A stretch of DNA of 64,000 nt from Diacronema lutheri (Eukaryota; Haptophyta; Pavlovophyceae; Pavlovales; Pavlovaceae). A model generated the notes under the pieces. The model was not told the origin of the DNA, made no database searches, and saw only the letters and a list, made by a program, of their open reading frames with translations. Where the stretch lies: assembly GCA_019448385.1 (NCBI GenBank), contig JAGTXO010000004.1:1550001-1614000 (forward strand). The letters run 5' to 3'. Both the position numbers and the translations under genes were made by a program. Below, in pieces: positions 44,289 to 54,618 of this stretch. Positions within the stretch are counted from its first letter, which is position 1, and the number at the start of each line of letters is the position of its first letter.

Positions 44289-47200
44289 ATGAGCGAGCGC
44301 CGCTGGACCGCCGACGGGGGCGCGCGTGCGATCAACGAAGTCGAGCGCATTGGCATTGCCTGCGACGACGCGGCGTGGCCCACGATCGCCTCGCGCATAC
44401 CGGCGGGCTGCTCTGGCGCGAAGTGCCGCGCGCGCTGGGAGTCGGCGCTCGGCTCCGCGACGGCAAGCTTGGGCGGCGTGCACGTGGGCGCGCGAGCAGC
44501 GAGCGAGAAGGCAGAGGGCGAGGGGCGCGCATTGGAGTTGGACAAGGTGCGCGCATTTGCGCGCACGTCGCGCGCCAGGCATGCCGCTTGGTTGTAGGGC
44601 TGGGCGCCCCTCGAGCGCGAAGCTCCCTGCGCTCACGCTCTCGGCTCCGCGCCCGCCGCGAACGCTCGCCACGCCGCCCAACCTTCGACAGCCCGCGCGC
44701 ATCGACATCGTGGAGCGCCCAACGAGCCGCGCCGACAACGCCGAAAAGCAGCGCTGCCAGCCGCACACCGCCAAGCTGGCCCACTTGCACAGTGCGCCGC
44801 CGCCGCCGACTACGCGGCACGCGGCGGCGGCGGCGGCGGCCGCACGCGTGCCGCAGTCGAGGACAGTTGCTGATGGCCCCCTCGTCTTTTCGCAGGCGCG
44901 CGCCAGCGAGGCAGCCTGTCTCGAGCGCGCGCAGCGCTGTTCGTCGCCGAGCCGCCCGCAGGCCGCGATTTCCTCAATGCCGAGCGCCGACGAGCTGGAC
45001 GCGGACGGTGCAGAGGATGACGCCAAGTCTGCAAACGCGCATTCGCCGCCCAAGCTGCGCACGCCTCTCGCGGACTTTCGTCGGGACGGATGCGCCGAGA
45101 ATGCACCAACGAAAGGCGATGCGGCTGACGTGCGGCCGGCGGCGGCGCCTGCACGCAGAGCCAGCATCCCGTCACCGGCCACGTTGGCCGGGCTGCGCAC
45201 GACGGCGTCGCGCTCGCATCCGCTTACGCTCTCGTCGTCCGCGGCGCCCGCCGTCGTCAAGATTGAGGAGCAGCCGGCCGTGCGATCAATGGAGGAGGGT
45301 GGTGATGAGGAGGAGAAGGACCGTGCGCCCGTTCTGTCGGCTGACCAGCCCGCCCCCCACCCACGCGCGGGCAGTCCACCTCAGCTCGATGGCGCAGGCG
45401 GCGACACGCAGCTGCACGGGGTGTTCGCGCCGACGGGCGCACGCGCGCTCAAGCTGCGCGCGACTAAGAAGCGCAAGGCGGAGGAGGATAGCGCGGTGCC
45501 ACCATTGCAGCACGGCACGGCCACTGCGGGCACGAGCGGCGGCCTCGTCCAAGGCTCGGCGCCGCCGGCATTGCCGACGCTCAGTGCGCACGCGCTACAC
45601 CGCGCGCAGCAGCTGATAAAGATCAAGGAGTTCGCCAACAGGCAGAGGCTGCGCAACGCGCTCGCGGCGGCAGCGGCGGCTGCAACGAGCAAGCCGGTGG
45701 GTAGCGCGGGCAGCGGCTCCGACATTATCCTCATGCCGATGGCGCCGTGCCGCGCGCACGCAGCAGGCGGGCGCGAGGAGGGCGGCGCGTACGGTGGCGG
45801 CATCGGCCTCTTCCTCTCGGTGGCGACGGGTGGTGGCAGGCTCGAGCTGTCGCACGAGCGAGGCGCGTGCAGGTTCGACGAAAAGCGCGTTTTTGGCCTG
45901 TCGTCAGAGGGACCTTCGACGCCGCAGCACAGCCCGCAGCGCTCCCAGCCGCCGGACGCGCGTTGCTCGGACGAGTCATGGGAGCGGCTGCCGATGGCGC
46001 CGCGCGGGGCCTCGCGCGCCGCTGGCGCGGTCCCGGGGCAGCTGCTGTCGCACGCGATGAGCCCGTTGCCAAAGTCCGGCTCGGCCGTGAAGATGGGCGT
46101 GCTCCTTCCGCAGCCGCCGCCGCCGAGCTTTGATTCCGCGCCGCAGACACCTGCAGGGTACGGCGACGGCGGCCGCGGCGGCTGCGGCTTTGGCATCGAC
46201 GGCCGCGACGACAGCGGCGGCGGCGGTGGCACTGACGGCGGCACTGCCGGCGCCGGCGGCGACTGTCCCGAGGCAGAGCCGCATTACGCTGCGCCGTCGC
46301 ACCGCGTCGAGCAGCTGCTACGCCATCTCGGCGCCGGGGGCGCGTATAGCCCCGGCGGCGGCGGCGGCGGGCACGACAGCCTCGCGCTCTGTGGCTCAGC
46401 CGGAGGCGCGCACTCTCGGGCCGGCAATGCGGGCGGCGGCTCGTGCGCGGCGGGCGCGCTCGCACCGCTCTTTTCCGCGCTGCCGAGCGCACTCAACGCG
46501 GCCGCGCCGCTGGCTACCTCGAGCGCGCTGGGCATCGCGACGGCATCGGAGCAGCGCGAGCGCATCCGTCGCTCCATCGCATTCGGACGCTCCCCATTTC
46601 CCGACGATGGCGGTTCGCCAGCCGACGAGAATGCCACCTCGACGGCGTGCGAGCTGCCCGCGCATCAGCTCGAGGATCTCGTGAGCTCGCCCGCGCGCGA
46701 CCGCATCGTGCAGCTTGCGCAGGAGCTCGTGCTTGCGGCGGGCGCCACCGGGCCGACCCCCGAGCGCGAGAGTGCGCTCAACACACTCATCGGCGCGCTG
46801 CGCGCGCTGCCGCCGGTGGACGGGCAGCACGGCGGCCATGCGCGCGCGGCGCACGCGCGCAGCGATGGGTCGCTGACGGTCGGCGCGGCCAGCTACGCTG
46901 CCTTCCTTGCGCGCCCCCGCGCGGGCGCTCCCCTCGCGGCGCCGCTCGCCGCGTCGCTCGGCGGCGCGGCGCGCGCGTCCGACGGCTCGGCCCTCGGCGC
47001 CGGACCGTCCGCGCTCGGGGGCGCGCACTGGCTGCACGCGGCCGCCGCGCTGCACCAGCAGCAGCAGTGGCTGTGGGCCAGCCTCGGCCTCTCGCACGCA
47101 CGTGCGCCGCTCGGCGAGGCGTGGCAGCACGCGGCCGCGGCCGCAGCCACCGGCAGCCTTCCGAGGCTCGAGCGGTTTGCGACATGCGAGGATGAGGCGC

Positions 47201-48060
47201 TGAGCGAGCTTGTCGGGGGTGGCGACGGCAGCTGCGCGCCGCCCGCGAGCGCGACGCACGCGGCGCCGTCCGCAAAGAGACGCGGTCGCCCTCCCAAGGC
47301 GCACATGCTGCAGCGCGCGGCGGAGGCGGCCGCGGCCGCATCGGCGCGCGCGCTGCTGCCCGCCGTCGTACAGCCGACCGCCAAGAAGCGCGGCCGGCCG
47401 CTGTCGTCGGGCGGCGGCGGCAGGCTCGTCGCCGTCGCCGAGAGCGGCGCAGCGCTCGCCAAGAAGCCGCGCGCGCGCGCATCGCCGCAGCAGAAGCCCA
47501 CCGTCGCCGCGTCCGCGCTGCGTGGCAAGGTCGCGACGGCGCGCCAGGCGGCGGCCGGCGCGCAGCTCGCCGCGCAGCTGCACGACGGCGCGGCGTTTTT
47601 CCAGCCGCCGCACCTTGACGCCGTGCGCTACCTGGACGAGTACGACCAACTCGAGCTGCTTGGCCTCGGCGGCATGGCCACACACGCCGAGCGCCGCGGC
47701 GGCGATGGTGGCCACGCACACGGCGAGCTGACCGCGTGGGCCACGGCGCACGAAGCGCGTGGCTCGGCGGCAACGGCGGCGGCGGCGGCGGTGCGCGCCG
47801 GCCACGAGCAGCCTGGCTGCGCGGTGCAGCGGCTGCAGCCGGAGCAGCTCGACGCCAACTCGTTCACCTACCCCGCGCCCTCGACGGCAACCCCCGACTC
47901 GACCGACGGCTTGGAGCCGCGCGTCGACTGCGTGACCGCTGTCGAGAACCTCGGACGCGCGTTTGCGGATGACTGGGCGGACGCGCTCGTCGGCGAGTCG
48001 GCCGAAGCCCTTGATAGCGACGTGCTCGACGACATCCTCGGCTCGATCAGCGCCATTTGA
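44289..48060 (+). CDS. Myb/SANT and AT-hook nuclear protein
   Basis: Likely transcription or chromatin factor. Exon 1 (44289-44546) encodes one Myb/SANT repeat: RRWTADGGARAINEVERIG, then AWPTIASRIPAGCSGAKCRARW. Donor AAG|gtgcgcgc and acceptor cccctcgtcttttcgcag (ending 44895) are in phase zero and join it to exon 2 (44896-48060), for 1,140 residues. Exon 2 is largely disordered and low-complexity but has a basic NLS-like KLRATKKRKAEE and two AT-hooks (AKRRGRPPKAH, KKRGRPLSSG). It ends in an acidic tail (DVLDDILGSISAI) like an activation domain. If exon 1 were separate, exon 2 could start at ATG 44977. The Myb call is by eye but has the expected tryptophans and CRARW helix. Confidence 0.6.
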
Positions 48061-48302
48061 GCTGCCGTGCCCATCATGCATGCCAACTTTCACACGCATC
48101 GCTGCGTCCGTCACGTGCATCGCGCAGGCGCGCATGCCGCATCGCGCGCGTCGCTGCCGCCGCTTCAAATCTGCGACGACGGCCGTAGACAGCCCCACCA
48201 TGACCATGCACATAAGGCAGGTATAGAGTCAACGGCGGCGTCTGCCTACAGGGCGGGTCTGTCGACTGCAGGCAGCGCGATGTCCGCAAGGCGCCGCTCG
48301 CT
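48061..48302. other. Intergenic gap between convergent genes
   Basis: The ends of the Myb/AT-hook gene and UMP1 face each other with 242 bp between. I see only presumed 3' untranslated sequence. Confidence 0.5.
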
Positions 48303-48891
48303 CTACGCGTCAAGCACCGCGGCGCGGTGTGCGCGGAGCGAGCCGTCGGTGCTGAGCTGCACGGCACGGATGGGCTTGCCCAACGGCCGGTCGAGGCCCA
48401 ACCGCTTCTCCATCGCCATGTGCACGTCGATCTGATCGGCCGCAAATGCAGGGTCGGCGAGAAAGTCGTCGAACTCGAGGTCCTCGTGCTTGTTGAGCAG
48501 GATCTCGAGGCCGAGGTTGGAGGACGGCAAGCCGGGCAGGCGCTGCACGGCCGAGACAATTCGCATGTCCATGCGCTTGCGCATTGGCACGTGCGCGCCG
48601 TACACGCTGCCGAGCATGTTGAGCTTGGAATCGAGCTCGCGCTGGCGCCACTGCTCGGCGCGACGCGCGCGTTCGGCGGGCGAGCGCAAGGCACGCGTGC
48701 AGGGCGTGCGGGGGTGAGCGAGACGGCACGCGCGAGCCACACTGGCGCCGCGCGGCGCGGCGCGCCCGGGCCGCTTCCCGCACCGAGCGCTCGATTGCCT
48801 CGACCGGGTGACCCGGGCCATCCTTGAGCGCGGAGACGCTCGCGCGCATCTGCGCCGCCGAATGCGCCGCGGAGGTGGCCGAAGTTTGCAT
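48303..48891 (-). CDS. Proteasome maturation factor UMP1/POMP
   Basis: Short-lived chaperone for assembly of the 20S proteasome, trapped in the particle and degraded on maturation. Predicted 151 residues from exons 48891-48784 and 48650-48303. Exon 1 carries SALKDGPGHPVEAIERS. Splicing at TCG|gtgcgg and gccgagcag|TGG (133-bp intron, phase zero) links it to WRQRELDSKLNMLGSVYGAH. The diagnostic UMP1 block follows: VPMRKRMDMRIVSAVQRLPG, then LPSSNLGLEILLNKHEDLEF, then DDFLADP. Family length is about 140-150. The first Met (MQTSATSAAH) is the only sensible start. It lies head to head with XRCC2, 151 bp between ATGs. Confidence 0.85.
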
Positions 48892-49042
48892 CTGGGCTCA
48901 CAACACGGCGCAAGGAGGGCGGGCGGCACGCACCGGCGCCGAGGCGCGCGTCAGCGGCTGCGCGCGCTCTGCCTGCGCGCCGCGGCCTGCCGCCTCACCC
49001 TTCGTGCGCGCTCACTCGCCCTCACAAGGGACCCGGACTTCG

Positions 49043-49972
49043 ATGGCGCTCTTCCAGCCGGACGAGTCGGCGCTCGAGCTGTTCGCGCGGCTGCGCAGCC
49101 GTCCGGTCGCGTTGGGCGTCCGCGCCATCGACGCGGCCGCGCCGGGCGGGTTCGTCGCGGGCGACGTTGTCGAGGTCTCAGGACCGAGTGGCTCGGGCAA
49201 GACGATGCTCCTGGTCGCGATCGCGGCGCGGCTGGCGACGGAGGAGGCGCGCGGCGGCGCGCGCGTCGACGTGCTCTACCTCGACATGGACGGGCGTGCG
49301 CCGCTGCACAGGCTCGCAACGTGCGTCGAGCGCGAGCTTGCGAACGCGGCGGGTGGCACGCTGCCCGACGAGGCGCTCGTGCTGCTGCACCTGTCGCGCG
49401 TGCGGATCGGCTACTGCGCGAGCGCGCTGCAGCTCGTCGCGGCCGTCGCGGCGGTGCGGTCCGTGCTGCCCGAGCGCGAGGCGGGCGCGCAGCTCGTGCT
49501 GCTCATCGATGGGCTGGGCGCCTCTTTCTGGCTCGACAAGCTCGAGTTCTCGCAGGCGAAGCGGAGCGGCCACCCGTACGACCGGCTTGCGCAGCCGATC
49601 CTCGACATCGCGCGCGCGCGCAAGGCGCTGGTTGTCGTCGCGACGACCGAGCTCTTTGACGTGCGCAAGGAGGGCGTCGCGCCAGCCCTCAGCCGCAGGG
49701 CACGCGTGCGCGCGCAGGTGCGCCCAGCGAGGTGCGGGCGGGGCATCGAGCTGGCCGCGACCGCCGCCGCGCCGAGGCCGCCGCCGCACGGCGCGGCGAG
49801 GCCGCCGGCGGCCGCTGCGGCCGGCGCGCCGGGCGCGGCCGTGGCCAGCGCGGCGTGGGCGCGCCTTGAGTTTAGCGCCGACGGCGGCATGTCTGGTCCA
49901 GCGGCGGTGCCTGGCCATGGCCACCGGCCCGCGCCTCCGAACCCGCCGCCCGTGCCCGCTGCATTGGCGTGA
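49043..49972 (+). CDS. XRCC2-like RAD51 paralogue
   Basis: RecA-fold ATPase that in other eukaryotes works with RAD51 paralogues in homologous recombination repair. Predicted 309 residues. The start MALFQPDESALELFARLRSR resembles the XRCC2 N-terminus (E-S-x-x-x-L-x-R-L). Walker A GPSGSGKT is at 47-54, VDVLYLDMDGRAPLHRL matches the second conserved block, and VLLIDGLGASFWLDK (about 152-166) matches the XRCC2-specific Walker B region (LD-S-L-x-x-F-W-x-D). The C-terminal 80 residues are alanine/proline-rich and specific to this lineage. ATG 49043 was chosen over an upstream in-frame ATG (48824), which lies inside the divergent UMP1 exon. No introns. Confidence 0.78.
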   Translation: MALFQPDESALELFARLRSRPVALGVRAIDAAAPGGFVAGDVVEVSGPSGSGKTMLLVAIAARLATEEARGGARVDVLYLDMDGRAPLHRLATCVERELANAAGGTLPDEALVLLHLSRVRIGYCASALQLVAAVAAVRSVLPEREAGAQLVLLIDGLGASFWLDKLEFSQAKRSGHPYDRLAQPILDIARARKALVVVATTELFDVRKEGVAPALSRRARVRAQVRPARCGRGIELAATAAAPRPPPHGAARPPAAAAAGAPGAAVASAAWARLEFSADGGMSGPAAVPGHGHRPAPPNPPPVPAALA

Positions 49973-50046
49973 CAAGAGGGCACGCGCGACATGCGCGGCG
50001 CCTGGCGGCGGGCGCCTGAGCACAGCGCACTTTGTGTTCAACAACT

Positions 50047-51732
50047 CTATTCTCCCGGTCGGCTCATGCGCGCCTCAACGCCTCCGTAGACCGGCGCACC
50101 GAGCGCGACGCGCAGCGCGCAGAAGTAGTGCAGCGGGAGAAAGAGGTTGTCGATCTGATCGGTCACGGCCTCGAGCACGCACGTCGCAATCGTCGCGCCG
50201 AGCACGCCCAGCGCCGCGCTCGCGTCGTCGCCGCGATCCCCGCGCGCGGGCGCGACCGCGGCGGACGCGGCGCAGAGCGCGCCCGCGCCGACGACGATGG
50301 CTCCCACGGCGGCGGCGGTGCCCTCGACGGTCTTGGCCGTGCCGGGCCAGCGTGTGCGGCCGAAGCGCACGCCGACGTACGAGGCCATCGAGTCGCCCAC
50401 GCCGAGCGCGAGGATGCCCGCCATCGGCGGCAGCACCACCGCCGGCTGCGCAGTTTGGCCGATCGACGGCGCGGCGCTCGGTGTCGCGAGGACGGGCAGC
50501 GCGCAGCCGAGGAGCAGGTAGATGTGCGTCGTGATCAGCGGGCCCGCGTCGCGCGCATCGGTGTACCGGCGGAGGAACGCCGAGAGCGGCCGCGCGAGTG
50601 GCGGCGCGCGCGCCACGCGCACGTACTCGAGGGCGAGGAGCAGCGCGATGGCGACGGCGAAGGCGAGGCGCATCAGCTGCAGCTCGACGAGCATCGCGGG
50701 CAGGAAGAGGAGCACAGCGAGCGCGTGGTAGAGCTTGCGCACGAGGATGAGCGGCATCCGCGTGCGCACCGCGCTGATGAGCGCCGTGCCCGCCGCCGCG
50801 AGCGCCAGCCAGTAGCCAAGCAGCGCGAGGCGTACCGGCCGTGCGAGCAAGAATGAGCACAGCCAGTCGACGGGCGGCGCGCCGAGCGCGACGCGCAGCG
50901 CGGGGTAGAGGACAAGGACGAGGAACGCGCCGAGCGCCGCGTACACCACCGCGCCGCCCTCCTCATCTCCGCCGACGCCGCGCGTGCGCGCGCGCCCGCC
51001 GCGCGCCGCGTGCGCGTCCGCCGCCGCGAGCGCCGCCGCGAGCCACGGGCCGAGCAGCAGCGCGCACGCGAGGCCCACCTCGGCGACGACGAGGACGACA
51101 TCGTGCCGCGCGCAGAGCGCGCCGCCATCCAGCGCGCCGCCGCGGCAGCCGAGCAGTAACCCCACGTCCACCGCGAGCAGCGCGGCCGCCTGCGCGACTG
51201 TCGCGGCCTCGCCGAGCGAGAAGGAGCCGCGCAGCCGCGATAGCAGCAGCCGGACGACGGGCTCGGTGGCGACGCTCGCGCCGAGCACGAGCGGCGTCGG
51301 CGTGGCCGGGAACACGAGTGCCGCCAGCGCGCTCGCCACGAGCGCCACGCGCGCCTGCGCGAACGGCGCCGCGCGCACGTTAAGCGAGCCGCGCGCGAGC
51401 GCGTAGAGCACCGCGCTCGACGACGCGAGGGACGCGTGCAACAGGGCGCGGACGAGGCGCGCGTCCTCCGCGGAGCCGTGCGGCGCAGAGAGCAGCACCG
51501 CGACCAGCGTGCACGGCACCGTCGTCAGCCCGAGCGACAGGCCGCTCCCTGCGCCCTTGCGGAAGCCGAACGCGCTGTTTTGCGCGCCGCCGCGCCGCAC
51601 GTCGAGCAGCGCGGCGCACACGGCGACGGCAACGAGAGCGGCCGCGTCTACCGAGAGGGCCGGGAGGCGCTCGCGCATCGCCGCGGCGACCGCCATCGCC
51701 GAGAGCAGGACCACCACCGGCTCACCGCGCAT
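50047..51732 (-). CDS. Dolichol kinase
   Basis: CTP-dependent kinase making dolichyl phosphate for N-glycosylation and GPI anchors in the ER membrane. Predicted 561 residues, one exon, with about a dozen hydrophobic segments. The C-terminal third contains the conserved kinase region: VRKLYHALAVLLFLPAMLVE, YTDARDAGPLITTHIYLLLG, the CTP-binding-site block LALGVGDSMASYVGVRFGRT with WPGTAKTVEGT, and the ending VTDQIDNLFLPLHYF. ATG 51732 gives a hydrophobic N-terminus consistent with the family. It converges with XRCC2 (74 bp between stops). Confidence 0.88.
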   Translation of the reverse strand: MRGEPVVVLLSAMAVAAAMRERLPALSVDAAALVAVAVCAALLDVRRGGAQNSAFGFRKGAGSGLSLGLTTVPCTLVAVLLSAPHGSAEDARLVRALLHASLASSSAVLYALARGSLNVRAAPFAQARVALVASALAALVFPATPTPLVLGASVATEPVVRLLLSRLRGSFSLGEAATVAQAAALLAVDVGLLLGCRGGALDGGALCARHDVVLVVAEVGLACALLLGPWLAAALAAADAHAARGGRARTRGVGGDEEGGAVVYAALGAFLVLVLYPALRVALGAPPVDWLCSFLLARPVRLALLGYWLALAAAGTALISAVRTRMPLILVRKLYHALAVLLFLPAMLVELQLMRLAFAVAIALLLALEYVRVARAPPLARPLSAFLRRYTDARDAGPLITTHIYLLLGCALPVLATPSAAPSIGQTAQPAVVLPPMAGILALGVGDSMASYVGVRFGRTRWPGTAKTVEGTAAAVGAIVVGAGALCAASAAVAPARGDRGDDASAALGVLGATIATCVLEAVTDQIDNLFLPLHYFCALRVALGAPVYGGVEARMSRPGE

Positions 51733-51867
51733 GGCCCGCGGTTGATCGCGAGGCGCGATCGAGATCGCGCCGCCGCGGCAAGGACTGTCTGCGGGCCCTA
51801 CCTAGCATAGACTGACTGACTCGCGACTGCGACGCCCGTGGCTGGCAGCAGTCGCTTGTCGGGCGGC

Positions 51868-52731
51868 TCAGCACGAGATGCGCGTGGAGTCACGCTCTGG
51901 TGAGGGCGCCTCGCCATGGCGGCGCCCGCAGCCGAGCGTCGACGAGATTTCAGCCATCGACGGGCGGGGCGCAGCGTACGGCACTCTCGCGCGCGGCGTC
52001 GGCGACGGCGCCGCGTACAGTGGTTGGTGGTCACACACGTGGGGTTCGGCTTCATGCGTGAGCACACCCGCCAAGCCGCCACGCGTGCTCGGCGAGATGC
52101 TCTGCATGCAAGTCGCGCGTGACAGACGCAGGGACGCGCGCCGCGTGCCCGGCCACGAGTCGAAGAGCGCGTCCATGGGCGTCGAGGCGACGGGCGGATC
52201 GTCAAACGCATCGTCGAGCGACGGCGAGCGCGAGCCGGACGACTGGTGCGGCACGAAGCAGCTCATCGGTAGCGCGATGGCGGTCGCAGCCCAGGGCGCC
52301 GGCCGGTACGAGCCCGATTTGTTGGACCAGCGCACCAGCCCGCCATCGTCATCCACGTCAATCTCGCCCGCGTAGAGGACGGGGGCGCCCTGCGAGAGCA
52401 CGAGGTGGCCAGCTGCGGAGCCAAAGGCGGCGCATGCGGTGCTCGCGCGCAGCCAGGTCTCGCCCGGCAGGCGCACGTACGCGTGCGAGCCCTTGCGTAG
52501 CCGCGCGGGCTTCAGCTCGGCGGATGCGTCCATGCGGAAAACGCGCGGCGACCGGTGGCCGCGCTCGAGCGACGCCGGGTCGACGGCGAGTGTGAGCGGG
52601 GACATCGGTTCGCGAGGGCAGCAAAGCGCGTCCGCGCGATCGTCCAGCCAGGCTGTTGTCGCGTCGACGACCTCGCCGATGCCCACGCATCGCTCGTACG
52701 AACCAGGCGGGAGCGCGTGCCACACGATCAT
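51868..52731 (-). CDS. Hypothetical protein with SGxYxP-type motif
   Basis: Predicted 287 residues, one exon from ATG 52731. I do not recognise a named family. The middle (residues about 85-165) looks like a compact beta-rich domain: LRKGSHAYVRLPGETWLRAS, then LVLSQGAPVLYAGEIDVDDD, then GGLVRWSNKSGSYRPAPWAA. The A-G-E-I ... N-x-S-G-x-Y-x-P arrangement occurs in uncharacterised proteins of bacteria and protists, as far as I recall. The C-terminal 120 residues are serine/proline-rich and probably disordered. No signal peptide or membrane segment. It starts 136 bp upstream of dolichol kinase on the same strand. Confidence 0.55.
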   Translation of the reverse strand: MIVWHALPPGSYERCVGIGEVVDATTAWLDDRADALCCPREPMSPLTLAVDPASLERGHRSPRVFRMDASAELKPARLRKGSHAYVRLPGETWLRASTACAAFGSAAGHLVLSQGAPVLYAGEIDVDDDGGLVRWSNKSGSYRPAPWAATAIALPMSCFVPHQSSGSRSPSLDDAFDDPPVASTPMDALFDSWPGTRRASLRLSRATCMQSISPSTRGGLAGVLTHEAEPHVCDHQPLYAAPSPTPRARVPYAAPRPSMAEISSTLGCGRRHGEAPSPERDSTRISC

Positions 52732-53029
52732 TCGCGATGATGAACTCTCTCACTCGCACCCGATCGAGTCCGCCAACGCCCGCGCACACGACGCTTGAAC
52801 TCCGTCGCCCTTGTCTCTCTTTTGGCGTTGAAATCGACGATTCTGAGTAGACATTCAGCGGTTGGAGCACATCCGCTAATTGGGAGCAGCGTTCAATCAA
52901 CGTCGTAGTTTCGACTTACGACGGGTCGCGGACTCGCGCTCGTGACTCATCGAGCACGCGGTGAGAGGCGCCGCACGGACGGCGCGCCGTCGCCGCCGCC
53001 ACGCCGTCGGGCCTTACGCACACGCGCCG

Positions 53030-53520
53030 TCACGATCGCGACCTCTCGTCGTCCGTGTCGAGCCGCCCGTGCGCCGCGGCGAGGCGCGCCGTAGTGGAGC
53101 CGATCGCCGCCTTGTTGCCCGTCTCCACGCGCCACGAGCTCACCACGCGCTCGCACCCGAGCGCGTGCGCGCTCTCGTGGCACTCGCGTACGGCGCGCAC
53201 CACCGCGTCCCATTCCCCTGCAAGTGCGATGCGCGCCGCGCGTGGCGGGCGCACGGCGTACGTCGGAGTGCGGGCGCGCGGCAGCGGCGAGCGCGCGCGG
53301 CCGCCCTGCATGGGGCCGCACCCTCGACGTTGGTGCCCCACGAGTGCACGTGCGTCTCGAGGCCGTGCCGCGCAAAGATCTCGGTCGACGCTGCGACAAA
53401 GCGTGAGATGCCGCGCTCGCCCGGCGGCGGATACGGCAACAGCGCAATGTCAGCGAGCGTCTGTAGCGCGCGACTGGCCGCGTGCGGCCAGGCGACGGAT
53501 CGCGCGCGTGTCAGCAGCAT
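53030..53520 (-). CDS. MTH1187/YkoF-family thiamine-binding-like protein
   Basis: Small ferredoxin-like-fold protein whose relatives bind thiamine or its precursors. Predicted 128 residues from exons 53520-53322 and 53217-53030. Exon 1 has LQTLADIALLPYPPPGERGI followed by FVAASTEIFARHGLETHVHS and the hallmark WGTNVEG. Donor GAGG|gtgcgg and acceptor cacttgcag|GG (104-bp intron, phase 1) continue into EWDAVVRAVRECHESAHALG and RVVSSWRVETGNK, matching the second half of the family. The N-terminal about 20 residues are basic (MLLTRARSVAWPHAASRALQ), perhaps an organelle presequence. Two hairpins lie in the presumed 5' leader. Confidence 0.72.
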
Positions 53521-53541
53521 ATCGATCGGCCTCTCCCGGGC

Positions 53542-53564
53542 CCTCGCGCAAAATCTGCGCGAGG
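53542..53564. promoter_or_regulatory. Hairpin in leader of thiamine-binding-like gene
   Basis: Perfect 9-bp stem (cctcgcgca / tgcgcgagg) with a 5-base loop, 22 bases upstream of ATG 53520. It could affect translation or be a protein site. Confidence 0.4.
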
Positions 53565-53604
53565 CCGAATCAAAGCTCGGGGTCTGGGAAAAGTTCAAAA
53601 CAAC

Positions 53605-53643
53605 TTGAGTGCCCAAGTTGGTTGATCATGAGTGGGCACTCAA
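53605..53643. repeat. 10-bp inverted repeat upstream of thiamine-binding-like gene
   Basis: ttgagtgccc and gggcactcaa are perfect inverted copies separated by 19 bases, 85-123 bases upstream of ATG 53520. They may be a regulator site or an mRNA stem. Confidence 0.5.
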
Positions 53644-53808
53644 CCAGATGGCGTCCCGGCGAACTCAATTCGGCGGTGCGGGGCTCCGCCCTTCAGCCCG
53701 CCATCGCACCGCACCAGGGTTGGCCCAGCTCGCAAGTCCGGACTCAAGCCGGGAAGCTCGACGCGCCCGTGCGGGCGGCGCCGTGCGCGCGCGCGGCACG
53801 GCGCGGGC

Positions 53809-54618
53809 TCACCCTGCGCACAGGCGCGCCGCGGTCTCTTCGATCAGCTCGGCCCACGCGCCTAGGCCCGGCCGCTCGGGGAAGACGACGCGCGAAAAGC
53901 CGAGCTCGGCCGCGCGGCTGCCCGATGTGCCGCCGATGCACACGGCGATTGCGGCAGTGCCCGCGCGCTCTGCCCACGTGTCGACGGCCGAAGGCGAAGC
54001 GAACGTGGCGAGCTCCGCGCCGCGCGCGAGCGCGAGCATCTCCTCGGTCCACACGGGCGCCTCCGTCGTGTACGCGTCGACGCGCCGGACGGCAAAGCCG
54101 CGCGCGCCAAGCCCGTGCGCGACGGTGTCGGGCGCGCGCGCGGAGGCAGGGTAGAGGATGGGCGAGGATGAGGGCGGGCTCGTGACGGGCAGCTCGGCCG
54201 CGAGCGCCTTGCCCGTTGCCTTGGACGGCTCGAACTCGACGGCGAGCCCGCGCGGCGAGAGCACCTTGCTCGTGCCCGGACCGACAGTAGCGACGCGGAT
54301 GGCCGGGCGCTCGGCGGCGTCCCATGCGTCGGCGAGGAGGGCGGCGGCCTCGGGCGATGTCACGAGCACCCACTGCCATCGCTCGCGCGCGAGCAGCCCG
54401 CGCAGCTCCGCCGCGCCCGCGAGGAGCCTGTGGTCGACGCACGGGAGCTCGGCGCAGCGCAGGCCTCGCGCCTCGAGCTCGGCGCGAAGCGGACCGTTCT
54501 TCTCGAGCTCACGCGTCAGGACTACGGCCGGGCGCCCGCGCGGTACGGCCGTGCTCGCGAGCGCGCGCGCGCTGCCGACGACCGCGAGGGCCAGGAGCGC
54601 GCAATAACGAGCGCCCAT
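53809..54618 (-). CDS. hemD: Uroporphyrinogen-III synthase, plastid-targeted
   Basis: Cyclises hydroxymethylbilane to uroporphyrinogen III in tetrapyrrole (haem and chlorophyll) synthesis. Predicted 269 residues. The first 22 residues (MGARYCALLALAVVGSARAL) form a signal-peptide-like segment followed by a short basic stretch, as expected for a secondary plastid protein. The mature part starts PAVVLTRELEKNGPLRAELE and continues with RWQWVLVTSPEAAALLADAW, then VGPGTSKVLSPRGLAVEF, then LGARGFAVRRVDAYTTEAP. The last block is TFASPSAVDTWAERAG with CIGGTSGSRAAELGF, covering the two lobes of HemD. No introns. It diverges from the ENTH-like gene. Confidence 0.82.
   Translation of the reverse strand: MGARYCALLALAVVGSARALASTAVPRGRPAVVLTRELEKNGPLRAELEARGLRCAELPCVDHRLLAGAAELRGLLARERWQWVLVTSPEAAALLADAWDAAERPAIRVATVGPGTSKVLSPRGLAVEFEPSKATGKALAAELPVTSPPSSSPILYPASARAPDTVAHGLGARGFAVRRVDAYTTEAPVWTEEMLALARGAELATFASPSAVDTWAERAGTAAIAVCIGGTSGSRAAELGFSRVVFPERPGLGAWAELIEETAARLCAG

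Noticed and set aside
48824-49042. Upstream in-frame ATG for XRCC2
   Set aside because: It falls in the first exon of the divergent UMP1 gene, and the XRCC2 family similarity begins at 49043.
53521-53760. TPP riboswitch upstream of the thiamine-binding-like gene
   Set aside because: The conserved CUGAGA and GAACCUGA-type segments are absent on either strand; only simple hairpins are present.
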